A stretch of DNA of 64,000 nt. It comes from an uncultured Paenibacillus sp. GTDB lineage: Bacteria > Bacillota > Bacilli > Paenibacillales > Paenibacillaceae. The position numbers and the translations under genes were made by a program. Below are positions 1 to 7,793 of the stretch, piece after piece (position 1 is the stretch's first letter; every line of letters begins with the position of its first letter). The stretch covers positions 1 to 64,000 of the forward strand of contig CALAWP010000042.1 in NCBI GenBank assembly GCA_937895345.1, read 5' to 3'. The notes beneath the pieces are model-generated. The model saw only the letters and a list, made by a program, of their open reading frames with translations. It searched no databases and was not told the DNA's origin.

Positions 1-2
1 TG

Positions 3-1499
3 CCGAATTCCTTTTTATTTTGTCAAAAAAAGTCTGACTTTTTCAGGGGTAACTATTTAGGCTGTGTCCATTATGCGAACCGTTCGGCGGAAAAGCTGTT
101 CGACCATCCGAAAGGCAAAATGATCGGATCGAATTTCCGGGAATGGCTTCGGACGGAGGATTCCCGCACGCTGGAATATTATTATCAGAAGGCGCTGTTC
201 GGCCAGACGCATCGCTTTGAGGTATCGTGTTCGCTCTTGCCGACGTTCGCAAGTACGCTTCTAGTGAAAACGGTTCCAAACCAAATGGACGATACGGTCA
301 GGCGAGTAACGTTTTATCTGGAGGACATATCCGACAAAAAGAGGCAGGAAGCGGACAATCAGGAAACGGCGAGGGAGCTGTGCGAATCCTTTATCGAACA
401 TAATCGCGACCCGATTCTGCTGCTCGACACGAAGGCCGTCATCGTTTTGGCCAACCGCGCCTTTTCCGAGCTGCTGGGCTGGAAGAAGGACAATCTGGAA
501 GGCTTTCATATTTTGCAATGTCCGTCCATTCCTCCCCCTCTGGTGCAGCAAATGAAAGACTACTTCCACAAGGTTGTCGATTATTATTCCGGCGGCAACG
601 GGATGGAGCGGGAGTTAAGCTTTTTGGAGACGATCCGGGTGACGGACAGCGGAACGGAATATCAGATGATGTTGACCATTACGCCGATCTACAAACGGGG
701 CGAAATTTGCAACTGGGCCGTCCATTTGCGAAACGTGACCGACAAATTTTCTTTGCAAAAGGAGCTTAAGCAGCTGTCCCTGAAGCAGGAGGTCTCGTCA
801 GAAATCAACAAGCTGGAGCATTTGAATACAGTCAGCCAGCTGGCGGCCAGCATCTCCCACGAGGTAAGAAATCCGTTGACCGTATCGAGAGGATTTATTC
901 AGCTCTTGAGTACCCCGGGACTCGCGGACGCGAAAAAGAGCGAATATATCAAATTGTGCTTAAGCGAGCTCGACCGGGCCGAAGCCATCATTTCGGATTA
1001 TTTGACCTTTGCCAAGCCGATCCTGGACGACGTTCATTTGCTGGACTTGTACGAAGAGCTGGACTATATCGAAAAAGTGATGGTGCCGTTCGCCACGATC
1101 AAAAACGTCGAATATGTCTATCGTCGAAACGACGCGGAACGATTGTACTTTTGCGGAAACGCCAAGAAGTTTCAGCAGGCGGTCATCAATTTGATCAAAA
1201 ACGGCATTGAAGCGATGGAGGGCGGCGGTGCGATCAGCATAGACGCGAGCTTGGAGGCGAATAACAAAGCGGTGATCCGCATTGCGGACAACGGCATCGG
1301 CATGGACGCCGAAGAGCTGCATCGTCTCGGCAAGCCGTTTTATACGACGAAAGAACAAGGAACCGGCCTTGGCACCATGGTCGCCTTCAGCATCATCGAA
1401 TCGATGCAAGGCGAGATCGAGGTGGAGAGCAAAGCCGGCGAGGGCACATGCTTTTCGATCTATTTGCCGGTCAAAAATCGGCCGGCGGCCAGAGGCTAA
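3..1499 (+). CDS. PAS-domain sensor histidine kinase (5' end outside window)
   Basis: This is the 3' part of a sensor kinase: the frame is open to the left edge and already lies inside a PAS domain there (ANRSAEKLF near codon 27), so the ATG at 120 is not the true start. A second PAS domain occupies about codons 130-255 (DPILLLD, ANRAFSELLGW). The HisKA H-box SHEVRNPL follows with the phosphoacceptor His near codon 286. The HATPase domain (NLIKNGIEAM, DNGIGM, GTGLG) runs to the end. No membrane segment is visible in the part present. The architecture resembles the cytosolic or membrane kinases that feed the sporulation phosphorelay in Bacillales; that role is inferred, and no cognate regulator lies next to it. 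Confidence 0.9.
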   Translation, partial: PNSFLFCQKKSDFFRGNYLGCVHYANRSAEKLFDHPKGKMIGSNFREWLRTEDSRTLEYYYQKALFGQTHRFEVSCSLLPTFASTLLVKTVPNQMDDTVRRVTFYLEDISDKKRQEADNQETARELCESFIEHNRDPILLLDTKAVIVLANRAFSELLGWKKDNLEGFHILQCPSIPPPLVQQMKDYFHKVVDYYSGGNGMERELSFLETIRVTDSGTEYQMMLTITPIYKRGEICNWAVHLRNVTDKFSLQKELKQLSLKQEVSSEINKLEHLNTVSQLAASISHEVRNPLTVSRGFIQLLSTPGLADAKKSEYIKLCLSELDRAEAIISDYLTFAKPILDDVHLLDLYEELDYIEKVMVPFATIKNVEYVYRRNDAERLYFCGNAKKFQQAVINLIKNGIEAMEGGGAISIDASLEANNKAVIRIADNGIGMDAEELHRLGKPFYTTKEQGTGLGTMVAFSIIESMQGEIEVESKAGEGTCFSIYLPVKNRPAARG

Positions 1500-1518
1500 C
1501 TATCTTATCTATTGACAT

Positions 1519-1544
1519 GGCTACTCTTGAGGGTAGTCTTTTTT
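1519..1544 (+). terminator. Rho-independent terminator after the PAS kinase
   Basis: An 8-bp stem (GGCTACTC / GGGTAGTC, with G-T pairs) and a TTGA loop are followed by six T residues, 20 bp after the kinase stop. Confidence 0.85.
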
Positions 1545-1575
1545 AGAGCCTGCACAACGTAACCGTAACGCCGTA

Positions 1576-2165
1576 ACTGTAACGAACCTGACAAGCGTTA
1601 ATCGCTCCAAAATGCCGGATACGAAAATGTAACGAATCAGAGCGGCGCTATTGATTCATATGCGGTCGATACCCAGCCAATTAGGAGGAAATAAGCTCGC
1701 CGGCGTTCGTTAGAATTCTGAACCAGTCATTTTAGTCCGAATAAGCTCGCTGAGGTTCGTTGCATTTCTCGCTGCAACTGTAACGAACCTGACAATCTCT
1801 AAACGCGCCAAAATAACGGATACGAAAATGTAACGAATCAGAGTGGCGCTATTGATTCATATGCGGTCGATACCCAGCCAATTAGAAGGAAATAAGCTCG
1901 CCTGCGTTCGTTAGAATTCTGAACCAGCCATTTTAGTCCGAATAAGCTCGTTGAGGTTCGCTGCATTTCTCGCTGCAACTGTAACGAACCTGACAAGCGT
2001 TAATCGCTCCAAAATGCCGGATACGAAAATGTAACGAATCAGAGCGGCGCTATCGAGTTATTTGCGGTCGATACTCAGCCAATTAGAAGGAAATAAGCTC
2101 ACCCACGTTCGTTAGAATTCTGAACCAGTCATTCTAGTCCGAATAAGCTCGCTAGTGTACGTTAG
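1576..2165. repeat. 201-bp tandem direct repeat, about 2.9 copies
   Basis: Three successive units begin at 1576, 1777 and 1978 (motif ACTGTAACGAACCTGACAA), exactly 201 bp apart. The third ends near 2165 and the copies differ by scattered substitutions. Each unit carries two sub-motifs of the form AATAAGCTCGC...GTTCGTT and an inverted pair AGGTTCGTT / AACGAACCT that could form a hairpin across the unit junction. No convincing gene is present between 1545 and 2411; this array and the gene-tail repeat after it fill the gap. The function is unknown. Confidence 0.9.
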
Positions 2166-2292
2166 GCTCGCGCAAAGTTTCCTGTCCGACCAGAATCGAT
2201 TCCTGACAAATCCGTCCGCCGTGCATCGACTGAAACTTGCACAATTTAAACGGCAAGCGCCTCGGCCGAGCCGGGGCGCTTGCTTCGAATCC

Positions 2293-2475
2293 GATTTGCA
2301 GCGTTTCCCCGAATGGCCATCGTTGCGACTTGGAAGTCGCCTGCTCTTTCGCTGATTTGCAACGTATACCGAATGGCCATCGTTGCGACTTGGAAGCCGA
2401 CTGCTCTTTTGCTACGTATGCAGCGTATACCGGTTGGCCTTCGTTGCCGCCTGGAAAGCTGCCCGCTCTTCTGCG
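2293..2475. repeat. 60-bp tandem copies of the aldo/keto reductase gene tail
   Basis: Three units of 60-61 bp share the core GGCCATCGTTGCGACTTGG (at about 2314 and 2374) or its diverged form near 2434. The third unit is the real 3' end of the reductase gene, including its stop at 2412-2414. The first two units lie beyond the stop and are more like each other than like the coding copy. This looks like duplication of the last roughly 20 codons of the gene into its own downstream region. Confidence 0.85.
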
Positions 2476-3320
2476 GACAGCGGCGCGCACTCGGCGGCGG
2501 AAACGTTCCGGCGAAGCTGCTCCGCGCTGCTGGCTCCCGGGAGCGCGACGCTGACGGCCGGATCGCCGAGAACATAACGGATGGCGGCTTGTCCGAGGGT
2601 GCGGGCGTCGCCGGCAAGCTCTTGAAGCTGGCGGCGCAAGGCCGGCAGTTCGTCTGCGCCGTAATCGAGATAGTCCCGGCCGGTCTTGCCGTCTCCGGCT
2701 TCGGTCAAAAGTCCGCCGGCGAGCGGTCCGCGCGCGATCAAGCCGATCCCGTTGTCCGCCAGCAGCGGCAGCGTCTCTTCCTCGGGCCGGCGGTCCAGCA
2801 TGCTGTATTGGCTCATGACGCTGGCGATGCCGGAGCGCCGAACGTATTCCCGGATGACGTTCGGCCGAATGGACGAGATGCCGTAGAAGCGGATCCAGCC
2901 TTCCTGCTTCAGCTCCTCGAACGCTTCGATCGTTTCCTCGATCGGATCGTCGATAGTGCCTCCGTGAAGCTGATACAGATCGATATAATCGGTTTCCAGC
3001 CTTCGCAGACTGTCTTTCACCGCGGATTTGATGTACGCTTTGGACGGGTCCCAAACCCAACCGTCCTGTCTCGGCACCCGGCGGTTGCCGACTTTGGTGG
3101 CGATGATGACGTCGCCGCGGCAATGGCGCAACGCCCTGCCGACAAGCTCTTCGTTCCGTCCCGCATCGTACAGATCGGCCGTATCGAAAAAGTTGACGCC
3201 AAGCTGCAGCGCTTCGCGGATGATGGACGCGGCTTTCGTTTCCTCCGTCCCCAGCGACATACAGCCGAGACCGATTTCGCTGACGTACAAGTCGGACGTT
3301 CCGAGCCGGTTTCGTTTCAT
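2412..3320 (-). CDS. Aldo/keto reductase family oxidoreductase
   Basis: The 302-aa protein is a probable NADPH-dependent (alpha/beta)8-barrel aldo/keto reductase. Family signatures are visible: IGLGCMSLG near the N-terminus, the catalytic-Asp region FFDTADLYDAGRNEE with its Tyr, the catalytic Lys in IATKVG, YIDLYQLH, and GISSIRP. An upstream in-frame Met exists, but the ATG at 3320 has GGGGAGG 7 nt before it and gives the usual family N-terminus (MKRNRLGTSD). The substrate cannot be told. The last codons fall inside the tandem gene-tail repeat, so the C-terminus may vary between strains. It is divergent from thpR. Confidence 0.9.
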   Translation of the reverse strand: MKRNRLGTSDLYVSEIGLGCMSLGTEETKAASIIREALQLGVNFFDTADLYDAGRNEELVGRALRHCRGDVIIATKVGNRRVPRQDGWVWDPSKAYIKSAVKDSLRRLETDYIDLYQLHGGTIDDPIEETIEAFEELKQEGWIRFYGISSIRPNVIREYVRRSGIASVMSQYSMLDRRPEEETLPLLADNGIGLIARGPLAGGLLTEAGDGKTGRDYLDYGADELPALRRQLQELAGDARTLGQAAIRYVLGDPAVSVALPGASSAEQLRRNVSAAECAPLSAEERAAFQAATKANRYTLHT

Positions 3321-3417
3321 ACAAAAAACCTCCCCTGTCATAATCGATGATTCCGTGCAAATATTGTATCATGTGCAGGCTGCGCATTGCATGGAAGATG
3401 AGGGCGGATGGCAACGA

Positions 3418-3537
3418 TAACAACGAGCACAACGAGAGCACAACGAGCACACCGAGCACAACGAGAACACCGAGAACCGAGCACAACGAGCACAACGAGC
3501 ACACCGGGCACACCGAGAACAACACTAGCACTACAAC
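3418..3537. repeat. Imperfect 9-bp minisatellite (CACAACGAG type)
   Basis: About a dozen imperfect copies of CACAACGAG/CACACCGAG lie between the divergent reductase and thpR genes, immediately upstream of the thpR ribosome binding site. The frame into thpR stays open through the repeat, but the strong Shine-Dalgarno sequence and the normal ThpR N-terminus argue that it is untranslated leader. Confidence 0.8.
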
Positions 3538-3571
3538 CATCTCATGCGACGAAATAATAGGAGGCGATAAG

Positions 3572-4117
3572 ATGAAGATGCGGGTTTTTGCCGCGGTGCC
3601 CGTGCCGGGACCGATCAGGGAACAGCTGCAACTTTGGGCGGAGGAAGTCAGAGGCAAGACTGCTTTCCGGAAATGGGTTCATCCGCTCGACTATCATATT
3701 ACGCTGCAATTTTTGGGGGAGGTCGGCGAGGCGAAGCTGGTCGAGCTCCGCGCCGCGCTCCAAACGGTACAAGCGGCTCCTTTCACGCTTCGTTTGCACG
3801 GCGCGGGTCTGTTCGGACCGCTGAAAGCGCCCCGCGTGCTGTGGGCGGCGGTTGCCGGACAAAAGGAAGAGCTGGTCTCGCTGCACGGGAAAGTGCTGCA
3901 GGCGACGCAGCCGCTAGGTTTTGTGCCCGAGGACCGGCCTTATGCTCCGCACATTACGCTGGCTCGAACCGGCGAAACTGGAGGCGTATTCGACCGGGCC
4001 GCGCTCTCAACCGCTCCTTCCGGCGCGCAGTGGACGGCGGATCGGTTCGTGCTGATGCGCACGCATATGCATGCTTCGCCGATGTACGAGAAGCTGGAGG
4101 AGTATTTTTTTGTTTAA
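3572..4117 (+). CDS. thpR: RNA 2',3'-cyclic phosphodiesterase (2'-5' RNA ligase family)
   Basis: The 181-aa protein is a 2H phosphoesterase of the LigT/ThpR type, which hydrolyses 2',3'-cyclic phosphate ends of RNA and can act as a 2'-5' RNA ligase in vitro. Both catalytic HxTx motifs are present: HIT at residues 42-44 (HITLQFLG) and HIT at 127-129 (HITLARTG). The length is standard for the family. The ATG at 3572 follows TAGGAGGCGATAAG. It appears monocistronic and sits behind the minisatellite. Confidence 0.93.
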   Translation: MKMRVFAAVPVPGPIREQLQLWAEEVRGKTAFRKWVHPLDYHITLQFLGEVGEAKLVELRAALQTVQAAPFTLRLHGAGLFGPLKAPRVLWAAVAGQKEELVSLHGKVLQATQPLGFVPEDRPYAPHITLARTGETGGVFDRAALSTAPSGAQWTADRFVLMRTHMHASPMYEKLEEYFFV

Positions 4118-4189
4118 TCGCATTGCAAAATGCCGGTGCCGTTGGCGCGGGCTGTTTTTTTGCCCAACTATTGGTGCATTTTGTAATTT

Positions 4190-4288
4190 TGAACAAATAT
4201 TCATGAGAGAAAAAATGTTCTTGCTAACATTTCCAGCACACGCTATAATGTGCTTGTGAATTATTTTTCTGATATGAACAAATGTTCA
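4190..4288. promoter_or_regulatory. Pair of SorC-type operator palindromes
   Basis: TGAACAAATATTCA (4190-4203) and the near-perfect palindrome TGAACAAATGTTCA (4275-4288) lie 85 bp apart and flank the promoter. TGAACA half-sites are typical of SorC-family regulators such as B. subtilis DeoR. The spacing of about eight helical turns would suit a looping tetramer. Autoregulation by the downstream SorC protein is inferred. Confidence 0.7.
4221..4249 (+). promoter_or_regulatory. SigA-type promoter of the sorC-ABC-kinase operon
   Basis: The -35 TTGCTA (4221-4226) and -10 TATAAT (4244-4249) are separated by 17 bp. Transcription would start near 4256, upstream of the second operator. Confidence 0.8.
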
Positions 4289-4309
4289 GACAAAAGGGGG
4301 TGTATCGAA

Positions 4310-5281
4310 TTGGATTCAAATCAGGAAAGAACAAGGCTGCTTGTGAAGGTGAGTTCCCTTTATTATATCGACGGCATGAATCAGCAGGAGATTTCGGTCC
4401 GCCTGGGCATTTCCAGACCGAAGATCAGCCGGCTGCTGGCTTCGGCCAAGTCGGAAGGAATCGTGCAAATCAACATCCGCAACCCGTTTTCGGAGGAACA
4501 GACGTACGAGCGCGCCCTTTCCGAAACGTTCGGCATCAAGGACGTCACCGTCGTCCACGTTCCGAACGGGGATAAATCGATGGTCGAGCTGCAGCTGGCT
4601 CGCGCGGCGGCCGCACTGCTGGAGAATATGATCCGGGACCGCGACATCGTCGGCATTATGGCCGGCCGGACGATCGCCAGCGTCGGCAGAGAGCTCAATC
4701 CTTCCGTCAAGAAGGACGTTCAGTTCGTACCGATGATCGGCGGCTGGGGTTCCGAAGGAGCGGCTTGGCATGCCAATTCCAACACCCGGATTTTTGCCGA
4801 GAAGATGAAGTCGCGTTATTTGCTGCTGAATGCGCCCGCAGTGGTGGCCTCTTCCGAATCGCGCAATCATTTTTTGAACGAACAGGAAATTTCCAACGTG
4901 CTGACTACGGCCCGCAAGGCGTCCGTCGCGCTGGTCGGCATTGGACAAGTGTCCGGGAAATCGGCCATCGTGCAGTCGGGTTATTTCAGCGGAGAAGAAA
5001 TCGACAAGGTCCGTGCATTGGGCGCCGTATCGAACATTTGCACCTCGTTTCTCAATTCCACGGGCGAGCGGATTCCGTATGAAGCCGAATCCAGAATGAT
5101 CGGATTGGATGCGGACGATATCCGGAATATGGCGAACGTCGTCGCCATCGCCAGCGGCAGCGACAAGGTCGAAGCGATCGCCGCGGCGCTCCGGGGAAGA
5201 TGGATGAATGTGCTCGTCACGGATTTGGCGACCGCCAAGCAAGTGCTGGATTGGCATCGATCGCATCCCGTCCGGAATTAG
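4310..5281 (+). CDS. SorC/DeoR-type sugar-binding transcriptional regulator
   Basis: The 323-aa protein has an N-terminal HTH (YYIDGMNQQEISVRLGISRPKISRLL, about residues 15-45) followed by a SorC sugar-binding domain with GIMAGRTI, FVPMIGG, LNAPA and GIGQ. Members bind phosphorylated sugars and usually repress the adjacent catabolic operon. The TTG at 4310 is chosen because AAGGGGG lies 9 nt upstream; the upstream ATG/GTG options have no ribosome binding site and would extend through the operator. It heads an importer/kinase operon, so its effector is probably the phosphorylated product of the FGGY kinase. Confidence 0.9.
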   Translation: MDSNQERTRLLVKVSSLYYIDGMNQQEISVRLGISRPKISRLLASAKSEGIVQINIRNPFSEEQTYERALSETFGIKDVTVVHVPNGDKSMVELQLARAAAALLENMIRDRDIVGIMAGRTIASVGRELNPSVKKDVQFVPMIGGWGSEGAAWHANSNTRIFAEKMKSRYLLLNAPAVVASSESRNHFLNEQEISNVLTTARKASVALVGIGQVSGKSAIVQSGYFSGEEIDKVRALGAVSNICTSFLNSTGERIPYEAESRMIGLDADDIRNMANVVAIASGSDKVEAIAAALRGRWMNVLVTDLATAKQVLDWHRSHPVRN

Positions 5282-5340
5282 ATTCGGAATTTGCGAATCA
5301 ACAGGCTCACCTACTTTACATTTAACAGGAGGCAACGAAC

Positions 5341-6258
5341 ATGAAAAAAACGATAATGGCATTGACAGCGCTTTTATTAATGATGACATTGGCGGCTTGC
5401 GGATCGGGCAGCGGCAAAGGCGACGGCTCGAAAACGATTTCCATTCTGACGCCGTATCTGTCCTCCGTCACGACAAACGAGATGGTTGAATCGTTGAAGA
5501 AACAAGCGGCCGATAAAGGCTGGAAAACGAACGTGATCGATACGAAAGGCGATGTCGGCCAGCTGGCAAGCCGGATGGAGGACGCCATCTCGTCCAAATC
5601 GGACGCGATCATTATCGTGAGCACCGATCCGAACCAGCTGAAGAAACAAATTTTGAAAGCCGAAGAGAACGGCATTCCGGTATTCGGCAGCGACTCCGGC
5701 TATATCGAAGGCATGACGATGAACGCGACAAGCGACAATGCGGAAATGTCGAAGCTCATTACCGAGTATCTGTTCGAGAAAATCGGATACGAAGGCAACC
5801 TCGTTGTTCTGACGCATCGTCCGCATCCGGGCGTTCTGGCGCGCACCGTGCAGCTGGACGAAATGATCGGCGCCAATGTCGGCATCAAAAAATTGACGGA
5901 ACAGCAAGTCGACGTGCCGGGTCCGATTGAAAATGCCCGCCAAAAGATGGAAAGCCTGCTGCTTTCCAATAAAGAAGAAGGTTCGATCACGGCGGTATGG
6001 ACCGGCTGGGACGAAGCGGCCATCGGCGCGGCTCAGGCGATTGAAGCGGCAGGTCGCACCGACATTATCGTAACGGGCATCGACGGCAACAGCCAAGCGG
6101 TGGACATGATCCAAAAGGGAAGCCCTCTCGCAGCGACCGTTAAGCAAAACTTTACCGGCATGACTGAAATCGTCATCAAGCAAATCGAACTGGTTTTCCA
6201 GGGACAGCCTGTCGAAGGTACGGAATTGTACGCGCCTGCCGAGCTGATCACACCATAA
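5341..6258 (+). CDS. Sugar ABC transporter substrate-binding lipoprotein (RbsB-like)
   Basis: The 305-aa protein is a periplasmic-binding-protein type 1 receptor (Peripla_BP_4). It has a lipoprotein signal peptide with lipobox LAAC (Cys20) followed by a short Gly/Ser linker, then the two-lobed fold (IIIVSTDPNQL, GIPVFGSDSG, VWTGWDEAAIGA, VTGIDGN). It would deliver a pentose-like or other polyol ligand to the ATPase and permease encoded next. The ATG follows AGGAGG. It lies 59 bp after the regulator with no terminator between, so it is probably co-transcribed. The ligand cannot be read from the sequence. Confidence 0.92.
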   Translation: MKKTIMALTALLLMMTLAACGSGSGKGDGSKTISILTPYLSSVTTNEMVESLKKQAADKGWKTNVIDTKGDVGQLASRMEDAISSKSDAIIIVSTDPNQLKKQILKAEENGIPVFGSDSGYIEGMTMNATSDNAEMSKLITEYLFEKIGYEGNLVVLTHRPHPGVLARTVQLDEMIGANVGIKKLTEQQVDVPGPIENARQKMESLLLSNKEEGSITAVWTGWDEAAIGAAQAIEAAGRTDIIVTGIDGNSQAVDMIQKGSPLAATVKQNFTGMTEIVIKQIELVFQGQPVEGTELYAPAELITP

Positions 6259-6280
6259 CTAACGGCAAGGAGGGGTAATC

Positions 6281-7792
6281 TTGTCTCTGCTTAGAGTGGA
6301 TGGCCTCAACAAAATATTCGGACAGCATTACGCGCTTTCCAACGTAAGCTTTGAGATAGGCCCCGGCGAGGTTCATGCGCTCGTCGGGGAGAACGGGGCG
6401 GGCAAGTCGACGTTTATTAAGATCGTAACCGGGGTGTATGCGCCCGACGGCGGGACGATTGCCTGGAAGGGCAAACCGGTCCATATCGGCAATCCCGGTG
6501 ACGCAAGAGCGATCGGCATTAACGTCGTCCACCAGGACCGTCACCTGATTCCTTCTTTTACGGGTTATGAAAATTTGTATCTCGGCCTGTCGTATCCGAA
6601 AGGCAAGCTTGGCGTCGGCGTTCATTGGAAAGAAATGAAGGAACGCGCCAGAACGCTGATGGAGACGTACGGCGTCAAGCTGAACATGAACAAGACGGCC
6701 CAGCGGATGTCTCCTCCCGAGAAGACGATGCTGGAAATATTGCGGGCAATGATGCTCGAATGCAGCCTGCTTATATTGGACGAGCCGACGGCATCGCTGA
6801 CGGATCAGGAATCGGAGCAGCTGTTCGAGCTGATCGGCAAGCTGACGCAAGCGGGAACGTCCATCCTGTACGTCTCTCACCGGATGGACGAAATTTTCCG
6901 CTTGTCCGACCGCATCACCGTGTTCCGAAACGGCAAACATGTCGCGACGGTGAATCGGCAGGATACGGACCGGGACGGTCTGATTTCGCTCATGAATGAC
7001 AACGAATACAAAAAAGCAAACCGCGAGGAGCGGAATGTGCCGCCGGGCAAGCCGGTGTTGGAGGTGCGCGGACTCTCTTCCGAGGACGGCAAAGTGAACG
7101 GCGTCAGCCTGCACGTGCGGGAGGGCGAGGTAGTCGGCATCTTCGGCTTGGCCGGCGCCGGCAGAACCGAGCTGCTGGAGACGATTTACGGCTTGCGGCG
7201 CAAATCGGGCGGCGACATCGTCATCCAGGGCAAGCCGCAATCGTCGGCCAGCCCCCGAAGCTCGCTGGACCAGGGCGTCGTATTGATTCCGGAGGAGCGC
7301 AAGCGCGATGCGCTGGTGCTGGGAATGTCAATCCGCGAAAATATTACCCTGCCGGTGCTGCGCAAATTTTCGGGCGGACTGAAAATGCGCAGGAAGACGG
7401 AGCTGCGGGAGGCGGAGCGCTGGATGGCCGATCTGAAGGTGAAGGCATCCGGCGCGGAGCAGGCCGTCGGGCAGCTGAGCGGCGGCAACCAGCAGAAGGT
7501 CGTCTTCGCCAAGGCGCTTATTTCTTCGCCGGTACTGTTTCTATGCGACGAACCGACCCAGGCGGTCGACATCATGACAAGGGAAGAAATTCACCGCTTG
7601 CTGAAAAGCCAGGCGGATGCGGGCGGCGCGGTGCTGTTCGTTTCGTCCGACTTGCAGGAAGTGCTGGACATTGCGGACCGGCTGTACGTGCTTCACGAGG
7701 GGCGCATCGCGGCCGAGCTGCCTAATCGGGACGTGTCGCCCGAGCAAGTGCTGGCCTACTGCTTCAGCCAGGGAAAGGATCGTGAAAGTTAA
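6281..7792 (+). CDS. Sugar ABC transporter ATP-binding protein (RbsA/MglA type, two NBDs)
   Basis: The 503-aa protein has the duplicated ABC arrangement of CUT2 importers. NBD1 has a good Walker A (GENGAGKS) and Walker B (LLILDEPTASLT), but its signature is MSPPEKTML instead of the usual LS-x-G-Q-type sequence. NBD2 has the family's degenerate P-loop (GLAGAGRTEL), a canonical LSGGNQQKV signature and LFLCDEPT. The TTG start at 6281 has AAGGAGGGG 5 nt upstream. It energises the permease encoded immediately downstream. The degenerate NBD1 signature leaves only one fully canonical composite ATP site. Confidence 0.93.
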   Translation: MSLLRVDGLNKIFGQHYALSNVSFEIGPGEVHALVGENGAGKSTFIKIVTGVYAPDGGTIAWKGKPVHIGNPGDARAIGINVVHQDRHLIPSFTGYENLYLGLSYPKGKLGVGVHWKEMKERARTLMETYGVKLNMNKTAQRMSPPEKTMLEILRAMMLECSLLILDEPTASLTDQESEQLFELIGKLTQAGTSILYVSHRMDEIFRLSDRITVFRNGKHVATVNRQDTDRDGLISLMNDNEYKKANREERNVPPGKPVLEVRGLSSEDGKVNGVSLHVREGEVVGIFGLAGAGRTELLETIYGLRRKSGGDIVIQGKPQSSASPRSSLDQGVVLIPEERKRDALVLGMSIRENITLPVLRKFSGGLKMRRKTELREAERWMADLKVKASGAEQAVGQLSGGNQQKVVFAKALISSPVLFLCDEPTQAVDIMTREEIHRLLKSQADAGGAVLFVSSDLQEVLDIADRLYVLHEGRIAAELPNRDVSPEQVLAYCFSQGKDRES

Positions 7793-7793
7793 C

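Noticed and set aside
3347..3571. N-terminal extension of ThpR through the minisatellite
   Set aside because: The family starts at the ATG at 3572 behind TAGGAGG; the extension is low complexity.
2152..3657. A 501-codon minus-strand frame spanning the reductase gene
   Set aside because: It is antisense-frame shadow coding plus translated minisatellite; the reductase lies in another frame with a strong ribosome binding site.
4123..4184. Possible terminator after thpR (GCAAAATGC and GCATTTTG arms)
   Set aside because: The arms are short with a roughly 40-base loop and no T-run at the right place.
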